A DNA stretch of 64,000 bases, taken from Gambelia wislizenii. Lineage: Eukaryota; Chordata; Lepidosauria; Squamata; Crotaphytidae. Shown piece by piece: positions 1 to 11,640 of the stretch; the stretch's first letter is position 1, and every line of letters starts with the position of its first letter. Below the pieces are notes generated by a model. That model worked only from the letters and a program-made list of their open reading frames with translations. It was not told the origin of the DNA and did not search any database. The stretch lies in contig JAUMIR010000004.1 of the NCBI GenBank assembly GCA_030847615.1, forward strand, positions 188,792,501 to 188,856,500, read 5' to 3'. The position numbers and the translations under genes were made by a program.

Positions 1-211
1 GGCCAATTTCCCAGTGGACCACCTAGCACCTGCTGGATGTTGCAAGCATTAGATGGATCTTGGTAGAATCCAGTAAAACACTTCTTATATCTTAAGTGAA
101 AGTGTGTGCTTGGGAACACTTAAAATATATTGGTAGTACATTAAAAATAAAAAGATCCTAAAGATATTCTTGTTTTTCAGGTTTAAAACATATTGATGGA
201 ATCACTGTACT

Positions 212-212
<1 letters not shown>

Positions 213-262
<50 letters not shown>
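213..262. repeat. (GAAA)n microsatellite
   Basis: About 12 uninterrupted copies of a GAAA/AAAG tetranucleotide. A length-variable simple repeat with no sign of being a LINE tail. Confidence 0.95.
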
Positions 263-1160
263 GACTTTATCAGAAAAGCCTCTAAAATGTTCTTTTGCCA
301 CCATATTTTAAACCATCAGTGTGACGGGTAAAAGAACCCTTTATATCAAACATTGCCATAATAGCATGAAAAAGCAGCCCCATACTTCTGCATTCTCAGG
401 TGAGCAAGATCTCTGCAGTTCTTGCGAGAAGATGTGAGCGTGGTTAAACGTCTAAAAACAGCTAAATAAAAACAAAAACTAAATGTGCACATAAGCACTG
501 AAGCACACTTAAAAACTTGCCTGCAAGAAAGGGAGGTTCATAAAAAGAGTATGTAGTAGATAGTTCTTGCATTCTCACCTGGAAGTGTTCTGGCGGGGAT
601 CTCCAATTGACGCTGAAATCACACCAGCAATATTGGGCACACACTCGCAATAATGGCAAAAAAACGCCATGGTTATTGATGGCTTGGCCCATCAATAAAA
701 AAAGAATGCCTTATTTTCTACACATAATGATGTTGTGTGAAATGGATGCCCTTTCGTGTTCATTAGGCGTTGTTATGGTGCCATATTTGCTACATCTGAT
801 AAAGTCCAAAGAAAAAAAGAAAAAAAGAACCATGTTAAAACGTCTGGCCACCTCTGAAATAGGGGATGTCAATTATAATGTACATCTAAACTTTTTTGGG
901 ACCTAGTAAAGTTAACACAGTCCACAGTCTTCCAATCATGTATAGTGTTCTGCCAAGGGCATATTAAACCTTTTGTTTCATTCAGTTTCCAGAGAATGTT
1001 TAAACAAAAAGGCTGCAAAAGACTCAACAGTCCATACCACATATGTGGGGTGGGCTCTGTTCAGCATGATGGGTTGCAAATTGTGTAAGCCTGCTTCAAA
1101 ATAACTTAATATAGGCATTGTCAATTGACTTTTCCCATGGCAACAATGCACTCAGATAAA
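263..1160. other. unassigned non-coding sequence
   Basis: AT-rich. Short open frames on both strands have no recognisable motif and look like chance. No repeat family recognised. Confidence 0.6.
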
Positions 1161-1782
1161 GGAGATTTTCACACGGGCTATATATCCCATGGCAGGAACA
1201 GAACAGGGTCGGGAAAGGTTTTCCCTTTCAGACGACGTTGACCCCGTTCTGTCCTGCATCCATCCTGCTCCCGTGACTGTTCCAGAAAAATGTATTCATG
1301 ATTTTTCATTGTGAATAAACCTCCCATTCGGTCGCTATCACGCAATCAGAGGTGTGTGAACAGGAGCCCCGTTTCTGTTCCGAAATGACAGCCATGGAAA
1401 GGAGGTCCGTTCCGAGCACTTCCTGGTACCATCTGGACATCCAGGTAAGTGGCACCCTTTATTTTACCTTCCCTGTTTTGATTGTGTGGTTTAAAGTATG
1501 TTTTTGTGCTTGGTGAACTGATTTTATGTTTGCGGGAGTTTTATTTTTTAAATTTTCCGCCCAGATGTCATCACGTGATAACGTGATAATGTTTCAGATG
1601 GCTGGTCATAAAATTAGCCTTATGATGGCTGCATTTATGGCCGGTCAGCGAGGGGAAGGGGAGCCCATTCCTGCCGCGGAATTAAGGTAAGTGTGTGAAA
1701 GATTTACGTTATTCCATGGCAGGAATGGGAGAGGAGGTGGCGGGGCAGTAATGGGGCATTTTGGCCCCATGTGAAAATCTCC
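1161..1782 (+). mobile_element. non-autonomous DNA transposon with short TIRs, copy 1
   Basis: The block starts with ggagattttcaca and ends with tgtgaaaatctcc, a 13-bp terminal inverted repeat. A second copy lies in opposite orientation at 57008-57609 and can be followed along almost the whole length, so the unit is real. The inside is unusually CpG-rich for this window and includes 'cacttcctggtaccatctgg' followed by 'acatccaggtaagt'. It has no open frame long enough for a transposase. The flanking bases are aaa on both sides, which could be a 3-bp target duplication, but copy 2 does not confirm this. The superfamily (PIF/Harbinger-like or other) is undecided. Confidence 0.7.
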
Positions 1783-2016
1783 AAAGTATAAGTGTGACTA
1801 ACAGTATTTTAACACATGGGGAATACATAACCTAAGTACAGTTACCATAGTCCAAAATATCCACAAGATCTTTGCATGAAGAGTGCTGTCCCACTCATAT
1901 CCATGTTTTGGCACAAATGCAAGGAGCCCAAAGGTGGGACCTGAGTTCTATGTGATCAGTACCTTTGCCCACTTGGGTGGAAGTATGAAGCAGGGACAGT
2001 GGACATGGTCCACATT

Positions 2017-2500
2017 AGGGATGTAATTCTTCACTAAGTTTCTTCTCAAAGGTAGCAATGAATAATTTCCCACTGCGCAAATGTCTTTGAGAACCACAAA
2101 TTTTTCAAAGGCTATTCACAATTCAGGACTTATTCTGAGCAAAATTTACATGTGGTTTCAATGGAAAACAGCATTTTCTGCATGGAAAATAATATGTCAA
2201 TGCAGAAATATTTATTCCTGGGCAGGAAATATTGTTTTCTGCACAGACTATGCTGTTTTCTATGCAAATCATCCATGTGCAAACTTTACACAGAACAAAT
2301 CCCCAATTATATTTTTTCTGTGCAGAAAACATATTGTATCAAAATATACAGATCTGTATCAAAATATTATTTTGCCTGCAGAAAATGCTGTTTCCTGTGC
2401 AGAATTTTTTTCTGAGCAAAACAACCATATTTAAATTTTATGTAGAATATGTCCTGAACTGTGAAGATTCTCATCAGTCCAAGATTCTTCTCGTCTGTGT
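2017..2500 (+). repeat. fold-back interspersed repeat, family F, copy 1
   Basis: Opens with 'gatgtaattcttcactaa' and 'ctcaaagg', as does 39097-39430, which shows a dispersed family. The inside folds back: 'gcaaaatttacatg ... aaaacagcattttctgc' near 2139-2185 recurs as its reverse complement near 2360-2440. Modules of ttttctgcacagaaaa type fill the middle. This is why open frames appear on both strands here; they are not genes. Probably a non-autonomous DNA element; the class is not established. Confidence 0.6.
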
Positions 2501-2550
2501 CTATCAACACTTGAAAAACATGTTTTTGACCTTTTGGGGGGGAATATTTT

Positions 2551-2897
2551 CATATGATCCCCATATCTGTGGTGGATATGTTCCTGGATTTACTGTGGAT
2601 ATTGTAAGTTGCAAATAATAGTGAATGCTATTAAAATGAAATTCTGGCCCAATCATACCATAGAGTTACATTGGAGTACCTAGACAATGTCTAGAGAGAA
2701 CTTCTCTTTAGGCATCTTTTAGGTTCTCTAGAAGAACTCTTTGGTTAGCTTCCACCACAGGCATATCATAGAGTCACCATGGAAGACCTAAAAGATGCCT
2801 AGAGAGACTGTTATTTATTTGTTTGTTTGTTTGTTTGTTTGTTTGTTTGGATAAGGGAATCTGCAGTTACTGGTCCCATGGATATGGGGGTCTACAG
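2551..2897 (+). mobile_element. TA-flanked MITE, degenerate copy
   Basis: Aligns by eye with the cleaner copy at 26881-27144. Shared landmarks are 'cccatatctgtgg' at the left end, an internal palindromic block around 'ggagtacctagacaatgtct' and 'accatggaagacctaaaaga', and a right end reading 'ccatggatatgggggtctac' followed by ag and a TA dinucleotide. TA duplications and the CAGT-like terminus suggest a Tc1/mariner-pogo-type non-autonomous element. A (TTTG)n tract interrupts the right half. Confidence 0.55.
2812..2849. repeat. (TTTG)n microsatellite
   Basis: Two tttA-type units followed by about eight tttG units, inside the MITE at 2551-2897. Confidence 0.9.
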
Positions 2898-2951
2898 TAT
2901 TCTTTCCATCTCTACTACATATTGGACTCCACATGTGTTCACTGAAAATCT

Positions 2952-3188
2952 GCAGTAGGCTACTGTGGGCCTGCTACATGTCTTTGCATCTACAGATTCA
3001 ACCATCCATGGCTTGAAAATATTCCCCTCTCCGCAAAAATTCCAAAAAGGAAACCTTGATTTTGCCATTTTATATAAGGGACACCATTTTAGTACACAAT
3101 TGTATATAATGTGACTTGAGCATCTGTGAATGTTGGTATCCATGGGGGATCCTGGAAGCAAACCCCAATGGATACCAAGGCCCCACTG
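2952..3188 (-). mobile_element. TA-flanked MITE, second copy in tandem
   Basis: Matches the reverse complement of the intact MITE at 38150-38376. Shared landmarks include 'ggcttgaaaatattc', 'aaaccttgattttgccattt', 'tatataagggacaccatttt' and 'tcctggaa.caaacccca'. It ends in cccactg followed by TA at 3189-3190, consistent with a TA target duplication. The left border is blurred. No coding capacity. Confidence 0.65.
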
Positions 3189-3190
3189 TA

Positions 3191-3956
3191 TTACATAAAA
3201 GTTACCCAAAGATAACCAGATAATACACATGAATGCTACACTTAAGCTTTTGGAGCATTGATTAGTACTTTGGCTAACTAATTTTTCATATAGGCAGCAT
3301 TTAGTGGAAGACATAGCTTCACACATGTGAAAAGGCAGGTTTGTTTGGTAATTGAGCCTTTGATCCTCCATTAGACATATGCTAAGTATTACTGACATCA
3401 TAGACTTATGTCTCTTTAAACAAAGAGTTTACACTTATTGTCCAAAATGAAATCTAAGTATACATACTGTTTATTTTAACATTTCCACAACTAAAAATTC
3501 ACTCTATCATTTTGTTAATTTGTATTACAGAGAGCTTTTATTAACAGAAAAGTTCACATAATTTTGACTAAAAATGTATAAACACTCATTTTTAGATTTC
3601 TGGCTTTCTATCTGCTGGTTCCTTATCCTTGGGACACTTCCTTGCAAATGGGGATATATATGTTTTTTTGCTTCTTCTTCTTCTTCTTCTTCTTCTTTTT
3701 TTTTTGCAATGAACATATGAATGTGTTTCTCATTATATATGTATCTTTTGTAGTTGGCTTAATTATACATCAAGTGCTCCATCCAAAAAACATATGCAGT
3801 AGTACTAATCTTTTGAAACCATTCTGTGATGAACTGGTAATCCAGTCACCACCTTTCCAGGTTAGCAATTTTTTGCAAACCTTCTAGCTGTTTATGTTAT
3901 ATATATATATATATTTTGCTGCAGTGAGTATGTGATCATAATTTAATAATATCGTT
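3191..3956. other. unassigned sequence with simple repeats
   Basis: AT-rich. Contains a (CTT)n tract at about 3671-3704 and a (TA)n tract at about 3899-3915. The CTT tract produces a poly-Glu reading frame on the minus strand, which is not a gene. Confidence 0.7.
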
Positions 3957-4290
3957 GTCATCATCATCATCATCATCATCCCTTGGTTTTACAGTCTCTA
4001 ACTGGAGTTTTGGACCATTAGTGATTGCAATTCTGTCTAAGAATCTAGGAATAAGTGGATAATTTGATATTATTGGATAATGTGGTATGTTGGCATGTTC
4101 CAAGTAGTGCCAATTTTTGTAACTGAGCTATTGTGATCCTTATCGTGGTGCCATTCATATGTTTTTCAGTTTGTTTGGAATAGATCTCAGGGCACCTATC
4201 ACCACTGCAACCAGTTGATGTTATAGTAGGAATCCTCCTCCTCCTCCTCCTAATTAAGCAAGGAGTAGATTGGGCCAGAATCTTTCTCAC
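3957..4290 (-). mobile_element. 3' end of a LINE, clade uncertain, with (GAT)n tail
   Basis: On the minus strand an 81-codon open frame (4290-4045) contains 'LQKLALLGTCQHTTLSN', which I recognise from memory as like the C-terminal segment of a family of vertebrate LINE polyproteins ('LQK.ALLGTA..LR..LS'). About 60 bases downstream is a (GAT)n tract (3957-3980), as expected of a LINE tail. Only the last few hundred bases remain. The clade assignment is a guess. Confidence 0.45.
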
Positions 4291-6415
4291 TTTTTAAAAT
4301 GTACGTGGGATTTGTAATGCATCTCCATGTAATGTATCTCCATCTTCAGACTGAAATGGTATAGTTCACTGTACCTTTGCTTGCCTCTTCTGCTTCATAT
4401 GTTAAGCAGGGGGAAATTGCACAAATTCACTGAAATCTCCATTTAACATTTTCCTTTCCATTCATACCATTTTCATCATTACCTTTTGATACTTAACGTA
4501 GATCTCATGATGCATCTAATGCCAATTTTTGTCACTTTAAAATAGCATAACGTAAAAGTAACGAATGGTCCCCCTTCCAAAGTAGCTTCACTTTTATATC
4601 TCCTTGTAACATGAGATATTTTCAAATGTTAAGCATCAAAATAAAACATGAAAGTGGTAAATTATAAGAGATTTTCAGATGATGATGTTAATGTGTGTGT
4701 GCTTGCATGTATATACACACACATACATAGATACACAATATGCTGGTACAGCATCTGATCAAAAGGAATTCAAATGTTAAAATAATTGATCAGTGCTCAT
4801 CCCCATTCAACCTTTTGCCTTCTGTTTTATCAATACATTGGAAACATAATTTGTATCAGCTGTTGTTCCTTTAATTAAGATCTTGCCCAAATCTTTCTCA
4901 TTGATTCATGCCATTAACTTATTGACTTGTCTCTAGTTTTGCTGAGGCAGTATTTTTCACAGAGGGGCTGTGTCTCCTGTTTTATTTTAAGCCTACTACA
5001 AATATATTACTGTTGTCTGGTAAGTGGAGGATGGTGGCTACTGCCCTTCTCTCTCTCTACTAGAAAAGATAGGAGGCCAATCATTTAAAAGAAAACTGTT
5101 GGAAATGTCCTCCAGAACATTCTAAAAACAATAAGAGAAAGAGTGAGAGAGCCCTAAGGCCCAGGATCCTATGGTACCTGCAATGGGCCACTGAATGAAT
5201 GGTTTCACATTTTCACTGCTCCAAGTTATTGTTACAAAGATAGAAATGGTGGTGATGAACAGCAGTGGGAAACCCCATCCTACCCAAACACCCTTCCAGT
5301 TATTTAAGAAGGGGCGGGGGGACAACAACCATGGCACAAACCTCCTGCCAGAGTTTGGTTCTATTTAGAGCTGGATGCATGGATCCAAGGGATCCACAGA
5401 GCTAAGGCAGCATGAGAGGTGTGGCTTGGAAAATAACCTGTGCCAAGGCACAATCAGTTTTCCATGCTACCCCCTTTCATAGTGCCTTGGCTCTGAAGAA
5501 CCCTTTGGCTATTTACTAAAGGTATATTAGGCTCACTCTGGGTGGGCTTTCTGCTTCACTGGAGTTGAATAGGATATTGGCCAAGAATAATTTCAATGCA
5601 CTTAGTTTGGCATCCTGTTTTCAAGAGTATCTAGTCACTTGCCTGTGATGCATGTAGATGATAGGCTACTATATCTCTGAACATGGAGGAGGAGGAGGAT
5701 GGTGGTTCTGAATGAGTCCAGTGAAGGAGTAGGTGGTTGTCTCTTGTCGTTGTTGAATCATTGTGGCATCATTAGTGACTTTCTGATGATCAAACAGGAA
5801 ATCTGTCAAAGAAATAAAATAATTCTACTTTTTTGTGTAAAACTCTCAAGATAGAAAGCTAGGGGGGAAAATCCCCAAATGCCCAAACTATTAATACTTA
5901 AATCATAAAACAGTAGTTCTTATCTGTTAAATATTAAAATGCTCATTGAAATAGAAAGCTTTCAGTGTGTGTCTAAAAACAGAAAGTAGTAGCCTCTGGT
6001 GTATTTCCACAGGGAAGGCATCCATGTTTGTAGATAAACAAGGTCTGGAACTAAATAGAGACAATGTCAACATGCTTTTTCTCTCTTAACCTCTGAAGAT
6101 GACATGTAAACTTGTGACTCCAAAACTGTTGTCCTCTGCCAGTGCTTGGTTTTTAAACAACTTTGCCTAATGCAAAAAATGTTGCTTTTGAAAGCTAGCA
6201 CTGAGATAAAAATCTCAGTGTATTTTTGGTTGCCCTAATAAGATTATTACCATAATATGCTTTTGGAATTTGTTTTATGGTCAACAGAGCTACCCTTGAA
6301 TTTCGATGCTTTGTTTTAAAAAATAACAAATTCACAGACAATGAATTGATGCCCAACCATGAAATAAAGAAACAAAACACAGAAAGTTCAGTTAAACAAG
6401 GGCCACTTTTAACTA
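4291..6415. other. unassigned non-coding sequence
   Basis: AT-rich with short low-complexity stretches, for example tgtgtgtgcttgcatgtatatacacacac near 4693. Open frames are short and motif-free. Nothing recognised. Confidence 0.6.
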
Positions 6416-6545
6416 TCATACATTGGAAACTGCTTAATGCAGTGTAGATGTGTAAATTGCTATTGTTTAAAACAAATTGTAAGCTGCTCTGATAGCCTTT
6501 GTGGCTGAAGAGTGGGGTATGAATACTTAATTAAATTAAATACCT
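6416..6545 (+). mobile_element. tRNA-derived SINE with LINE-like tail, 3' fragment
   Basis: Contains 'attggaaactgcttaatgca', 'caaattgtaagctgctctga' and 'gtggctgaagagtggggtat' in order, the same as the reverse complement of 36659-36905 and similar to 39668-39962. It is the 3' part only, followed by a short AAAT-rich tail. The end resembles the L2 3' end seen at 24405-24450, suggesting mobilisation by an L2-type LINE. Confidence 0.7.
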
Positions 6546-7198
6546 AATTTAATGGACCTATAAACTATTTAAGTTGTATTGAACCTAGAAAGGAGCGAGA
6601 GAGGGGAGCAGCCTGATGCAGGTTCCACTGAGGCCTGGTGTCACCCCTTGACTACCTCCTCAGCCTTCCTTTGAGTGAAACACCAGAGCCCCAAGGGCAA
6701 TCCAATAATTTGGTTGCTCCTCAGCTGACCATTTACTGTAATGCAAACCCAGGGTGCTCCCTCCCAAGTGCCAGGACTTTTAAGTGAGAGCAAACTCCCC
6801 AGGTCAGCCTCAGGGGTTGACTCCTTCCCCACCCCTGGCTCTCAGGACCTAAAAAAACCATTCAAGAGCCCTGCCCTTCACCAAAAGGGTGCCAAGGTAC
6901 ATGCTGAATTCATATTCTCCCCCCACTACCTGCCAAAGGCAAGGGACAAGCATGTGCTTAGTCCCTTCCCCCCACCAGGCCAGCCAACATGTTACCTGCT
7001 TCTAGCAGATGAAAACCATCAGCCCTGTAGAGCTCTGGCCATTGAAAAACTGGTGGATGTGGAAGAAAGTGTCTCAACCCCTTATTCAATGCATTCCAAA
7101 TTTTTCCTATTTAGCCTTCTACAGGTATGATCAAAACATCAGAGATCCCCCTCACCCTGCCAAATTTAGTGCAGCAAAATAGTGGATCAAACAAGGGC
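6546..7198. other. unassigned sequence upstream of DIRS remnant
   Basis: Carries a 129-codon plus-strand frame (6741-7130), rich in Pro and Ser, with no recognisable motif. By position it could be decayed DIRS gag or leader sequence, because the DIRS RT begins just downstream, but no zinc-knuckle or other gag motif is visible. Confidence 0.45.
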
Positions 7199-7760
7199 TA
7201 CACCAGGCCATCTTTTGACACAACTGTGTGAGAGGTGTGTAAGAATGGTGTTGGGGCAGAATTAGTAAAATGCAACATTAAGTCAGCATTTTGCCTTCTT
7301 CCTGTTCATTGTAGGAATTTTGAGTTACTGGATTTTTCTTTTGAAAACTTATTTTAAATGGACTGGACTCTTTCTAGGGGGTCCTTGGTATTGTGTTCTA
7401 CTTTCCAAAAGTTCAGTACCTTCCTTGAGTGGGCCGTTAAGCTCAAGTCAGAACAGAGGGGGTTATACACTACTTCAATGATTTTTTATTTATTGGCCGG
7501 GCAGGAACAATGTGCCTTTATAATGAGAGAATTTTATTCCTTAACAGAAAAGTTGGGGGTACCTTTAGTGCATAGGAAAACAGAGGGGCCTACTGGCTGT
7601 TTGGTTTCTCTGAGTATTGAGATCAATACCATGGAGAAGTGTTGTAGAATCCCTGTGGAAAAACTTGATGATTTAAATAAAAGGGTGTCTGAATTTTGGG
7701 TGGTTATGAAGGCCACTCTTAGGGAGTTTCAGGAGCTCATCTGCCATTTAAATTTTGCTT

Positions 7761-7763
<3 letters not shown>
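7199..7763 (+). pseudogene. DIRS-type reverse transcriptase fragment, left part of a split element
   Basis: Reads as DIRS RT across frames. 'AELVKCNIKSAFCLLPV' starts at about 7259. It is followed by 'FSTFLEWAVKLKSEQRG', a decayed catalytic region ending in LAG where YLDDFLLAG is expected, then 'EFYSLTEKLGVP' and 'HLNFAC' at 7746-7762. A premature stop lies near 7230 and frame changes occur before 7358. The segment ends exactly at the L2 insertion and resumes at 10625. It is not co-linear in family with the DIRS at 13.5-17.8 kb: residues differ widely while block order is the same. DIRS elements use RT with a tyrosine recombinase and encode no integrase. Confidence 0.8.
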
Positions 7764-7805
<42 letters not shown>

Positions 7806-7806
7806 T
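7764..7806. repeat. (TAA)n tail of the L2 insertion
   Basis: About 14 TAA units directly after the target duplication. Read on the minus strand this is the (TTA)n tail that ends L2-clade LINEs, also seen at 24450-24470. Confidence 0.9.
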
Positions 7807-8037
7807 TTTATTTCTATCCCGCCCCTCTGCAACGCAACCGGGGTGGCTTACAATATAAAACTCCATAGACACAGTACCCTAGCCCATCCACCCCTTAAAA
7901 TAATATTAAATTATAAAAGATTAAAAACATATAGTAATTAAAATATATAAATTAGAAGGAAAAAAAATTAAAATATACAGTAGTTAAAAAAATCTAATTG
8001 CAGCTCAGAAGGACAGCCGAGTCTTGGGCCGGGATAG

Positions 8038-9417
8038 TTATTCAGGAAAGGCCTGCTGGAAAACATCCGTCTTGACAGCTTTTTTAAAGCTGTCTAAGGT
8101 GGTAATAAGACGGATCTCATCCGGCAGCCCATTCCATAATCTGGGAGTGTCAGCAGAGAAGGCCCTCTGGGAGGTCACCGACAGCCTTGTTTTCATAGGC
8201 TGTAACAGATTCCCCCCAGAGGACTGAAGTGCGCAGGGAGGGTTGTACGGAAAGAGGCGATCCCGGAGATAAGTTGGACCCAAGCCATGTAGGGCTTTAA
8301 AGGTTATAACCAACACATTGTACTGTGCCTGGAAATGAATAGGCAGCCAGTGGAGAGCTTTTAGCACAGGTGTTATATGCTCTCTTCTGGAAACACCAGA
8401 AATCAACCTGGCTGCCATGTTCTGAACTAGTTGAAGTTTCCGAGTCAAGCACAAGGTAGCCCCATGTAGAGTGCATTACAGAAATCCAGACGGGAGGTTA
8501 CCAGTGCATATACCACAGTTTCGAGGTCCGTGGTTTCCAGGAAAGGGCGTAGCTGGCGTATCAGCCGAAGTTGATAACAGGCACTTCTGACCATCACATT
8601 TACCTGATTAGACATCTGGAGCGTCGGGTCCAGGAGCACCCCCAGACTGCGAACACAGTCCTTGGAGGAGAGTGTAGTTCCATCCAGGATTGGAAGTTGT
8701 ATTCCCAGACCTGGTTTCGAGCCTGTAACTGTTAGTACCTCCATTTTGTCTGGATTCAGTCTCAATTTGTTTTTCCTCATCCAGTCCATTACTGCTTTAA
8801 GACAATCATTGAGGGGAGAGACACCATCTGAAGTCAAAGCTGATGACCGAGACATGGAGAAGTATATCTGGGTGTCATCAGCATACTGATGACACCGCAC
8901 TCCATGCCTCCAAATGATCTCTCCCAGCGGCTTCATATAGATGTTAAATAGCATCGGGGATAGGATGGCACCCTGAGGAATGACACAGATAAGCTCTATT
9001 CTGGTAGAGCAACTGTCCCTGAGCCTCACCCTCTGGGATCTGCCCGAGAGGAAGGAACGGAACCACTGCAAAGCAGTGCCTCCAATTCCTAACCCCCTCA
9101 GGCAATCCAGGAGGATGGAATGATCTATTGTATCAAAGGCCGCTGAGAGGTCCAAGAGCACCAACAGGGTCACACTACTCGTCGATCCCCAAGCAAAGGT
9201 CATCAGCCAAAGCAACCATGGCAGTCTGAACTCCATATCCCATCCTAAAGCCAGTTTGAAATGGATCTAGATCATCGGTTTCATCCAAGACAGCATGTAG
9301 TTGGGAAGCAACTGCCCTCTCAATCACCTTGCTTAGAAAAGGCAGCAAGGAGACTGGCCTATAGTTGTTCCTATCCAAGGGGTCCAGGGAATGCTTTTTC
9401 AGGAGCGGCTTAATCAC
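8038..9417 (-). pseudogene. L2 ORF2 reverse transcriptase and C-terminal region
   Basis: Three overlapping minus-strand frames (9417-9175, 9236-8445, 8454-8038). The first carries 'NYRPVSLLPFLSKVIERAV'. The second carries palm motif A 'VLLDLSAAFDTIDHSIL', then 'VIPQGAILSPMLFNIYM', then motif C 'CHQYADDTQIY' with both catalytic Asp kept. The third is the post-RT tail 'RKLQLVQNMAARLISGV' and 'LHGLGPTYLRDRLFPY', ending 'KTDVFQQAFPE'. The motif order and the C-terminal block are those of L2-clade LINEs. At least two frameshifts break the protein. Confidence 0.88.
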
Positions 9418-9425
9418 CGCTTCCT

Positions 9426-10487
9426 TCAGACAGGGTGGAACGGACCCTCCCTGAAGGACGCATTGACAATATCTCTAAGGAGTACTCTCGATGTGTCGCC
9501 CCCTTGGGTGGCCAGCCAAGATGGACAGGGATCGAGGGGACAGGTCGTCTTCCTCACTCTACCAAGGAGCTTGTCCATGTCATCGGTACTCACAGATTGA
9601 AGCTGATCCAATAAAATTTCATCAACAGAGTTGCTGGACACCTCGTCTATAGATTCTATCATAACACTGGCATCTAAGTCGGCTCTTATCCAATAGATTT
9701 TATCTGCAAAGTGGATGTTAAACGCATCACAGCAGGCCGTTGTCGGGTTGAGTAAGGGATTCTGCACAGGTGGAATCTGCGTCAGCTCCCCCACCACCCT
9801 AAACAGTTCTGCTGGACGGGACTCTGCAGACGCAATACATGCAGAGGAGAAAAACTTCTGCGCTGCACGTATCGCCTCTCGATAAGAATCAAGGAAATCC
9901 CTATGATGAGTCTTGTCGGATAAGAGTTGAGTCTTCTGCCAGGTGCGCTCTAGTCGTTGTCCAGCCCACTTCATCTTCCTAAGCTCCTCTGAATACCAGG
10001 GCTTACGGTTAGGAGCAAGCTGGAAAGTTCATTTGGGAGCAATTGTATCAATAGCCTTGGTGAGGTCAGTGTTCCAAATATTAACCAAAGCTTCAACAGA
10101 ATCACCGGTGCTACCAACCATTAAACCCTCCAAGGCTTTCTGGAATCCAATTGGTTCCATTAGCCTTCGAGGGCGGGCCATTCTAATAGGTCCACCACCC
10201 CCGGTGGGGCAGACAGTGGCTCTTAGCTCCATCTTGACCAGGAAATGATCCGTCCATGACAATGCAGAGGTTTTAACAACCTCCGCCCACGGATATTCCT
10301 GTTCCATACTAAAGGCCGCATCGAGGTTATGACCTGCACAGTGAGTAGGCCTGGCAATCAGTTGGGATAGGCCCATGTTTGTCATGGATTCCATGAACTC
10401 CCGAGCTGCACCAGTTAGATTTAGCAAGCTGGTCTCGACTGGGATGTTAAAGTCGCCAAGAACTAAAAGTCTGGGTGACTCCAGCAA
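9426..10487 (-). pseudogene. L2 ORF2 endonuclease C-terminus and linker
   Basis: Two minus-strand open frames, 10487-10029 and 9974-9426. The first holds the end of an APE-type endonuclease: 'LLVLGDFNIPVET' near 10465-10425 and 'SWTDHFLVKMEL' with the Asp-His pair near 10255, where L2 proteins have SDHFLV. The second is the linker that precedes RT in this clade. The endonuclease would nick the target to prime reverse transcription, but its N-terminal catalytic half is absent, so this copy cannot be active. A frame change separates it from the RT at about 9425. Confidence 0.8.
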
Positions 10488-10624
10488 TTCTGAGACCAGC
10501 TATGTTAGCTCGGTTAGGGAGTCTGTTAGACAACGGGCTGGCCAGTACACTAACAGAATCCCTAAGCTATCCCTGGACCTCAGGCTTAGGTACATACACT
10601 CGATGTGGACTGTGTTCCGGATAG

Positions 10625-11640
10625 GCTTGTAGGGTTGTGGCACCTGGCAAGGTGCAATTGCTGGTGTGCATATACCCCATCACAGAATTAGGCATACTCA
10701 AAAAATCAAGGAAGATTAGAAGGTTTGACAAGAGTTTCTTGGCATTTATTTTTGAAAGGATGAGTTGCACATGAAGGTGTCCTTGGATGCGGCAGGATCC
10801 AAAGGGCTTGGAGTTTACTTTTGTGGGCATTGGTGCACACAGGTATGGCCTGAGGAGTGTCTGATTTATCTGATTTGATATTTTTAGGTTTTTTCCCTAT
10901 TGTAGTTGCTGTTTAGATTAGGTCTGAGGTGTAAACTAACCCTTTGGTGTGATAACAGCAATGCAGTTCAGGTTATGTTCTCAAGGTCCCCAAGGATCAT
11001 GTTGTTGGCCATGGCCTTTGTCTTACAGTGTCTTTGCTACAAATGTTATTTACAGCTCTACGTGTGGCTGGTGTGGACAAATGGAATAGCTTATACTCTT
11101 TCCCACCAACAAAATGGAGTGCTTCAGACAACTGGCTCCAGAACCAGAGGCCTGTCTGGTTTGAATGCCCATAGACCTTTGGAGTCTTGGAGGGGTGAGG
11201 TTGTATGAGCCATCAGCCTCTTGTTAGCCCCTAGCACCAGGAATAGTTCCAAGAAGGCTGGTAGGGAGTTTGAGAATTTAGGTTAATGCATGCACTTCAG
11301 GCCACTTGGCCCATTCCAGTTGAACATATTTTGCAGTTTTTGTTTATTTGAAGAACAAGGGGTTGGCTACACAGTCCATTGGGTCTAGGCTGTCAGCGGT
11401 GGCCTTTGCTTCTAAGGTTCTGGGGTATAAGGATAATATGGGCAATGGTAGGGTTCACAAGGTTTTGGAGGGGTGGTCTTAGGAGAGGGGTTGAGTGGAT
11501 CCAAACAGGCACATGAAGGGGAAGCCAGGTCTTAACTAGCCTCTGGCTCTACTCCTATCATGTGCAGCCATCAAACTAATACCCTCCCTTGCAGCTCTGT
11601 TTGCCACTCAGGTCCAGGTACATATTAGTTGATGCAATTC
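10625..11640 (+). pseudogene. DIRS RNase H and recombinase fragment, right part of the split element
   Basis: Resumes with codons for A-C-R-V-V-A-P-G at 10625, continuing 'HLNFAC' at 7762 once one copy of gcttgta is removed. RNase H blocks follow: 'SLDAAGSKGLGVYFCGHWC' near 10780-10840, a 'WCDNSNAVQVMFSRSPR' block near 10945 and 'TNGIAYTLSHQQ' near 11080, where DIRS proteins have NGIADALSRQQ. From about 11240 a badly decayed tyrosine recombinase can be followed through 'PSTRNSSKKAGREFE' to about 11620. Many stops; non-functional. Confidence 0.75.

Larger units (their letters stand above)
7764..10624 (-). mobile_element. L2-clade LINE, 5'-truncated, inserted into DIRS
   Basis: A 2.86-kb minus-strand LINE reading from within the endonuclease through RT to a 3' end with 'gaggggcgggatagaaataa' and a (TTA)n tail. 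It is bracketed by the 7-bp duplication gcttgta at 7757-7763 and 10625-10631, so it is a single target-primed insertion. The 5' end of the ORF and the 5' UTR are missing. It is clearly related to the plus-strand copy at 23331-24470, with only scattered differences over the shared 1.1 kb, so the subfamily was active fairly recently. Removing it rejoins the DIRS reading frame. Confidence 0.92.

Noticed and set aside
3525..3716. Minus-strand frame with a poly-Glu run
   Set aside because: It is the translation of the (CTT)n microsatellite.
7358..7858. 166-codon frame as one gene
   Set aside because: It is a hybrid of DIRS RT, the (TAA)n tract and the antisense of the L2 3' end.
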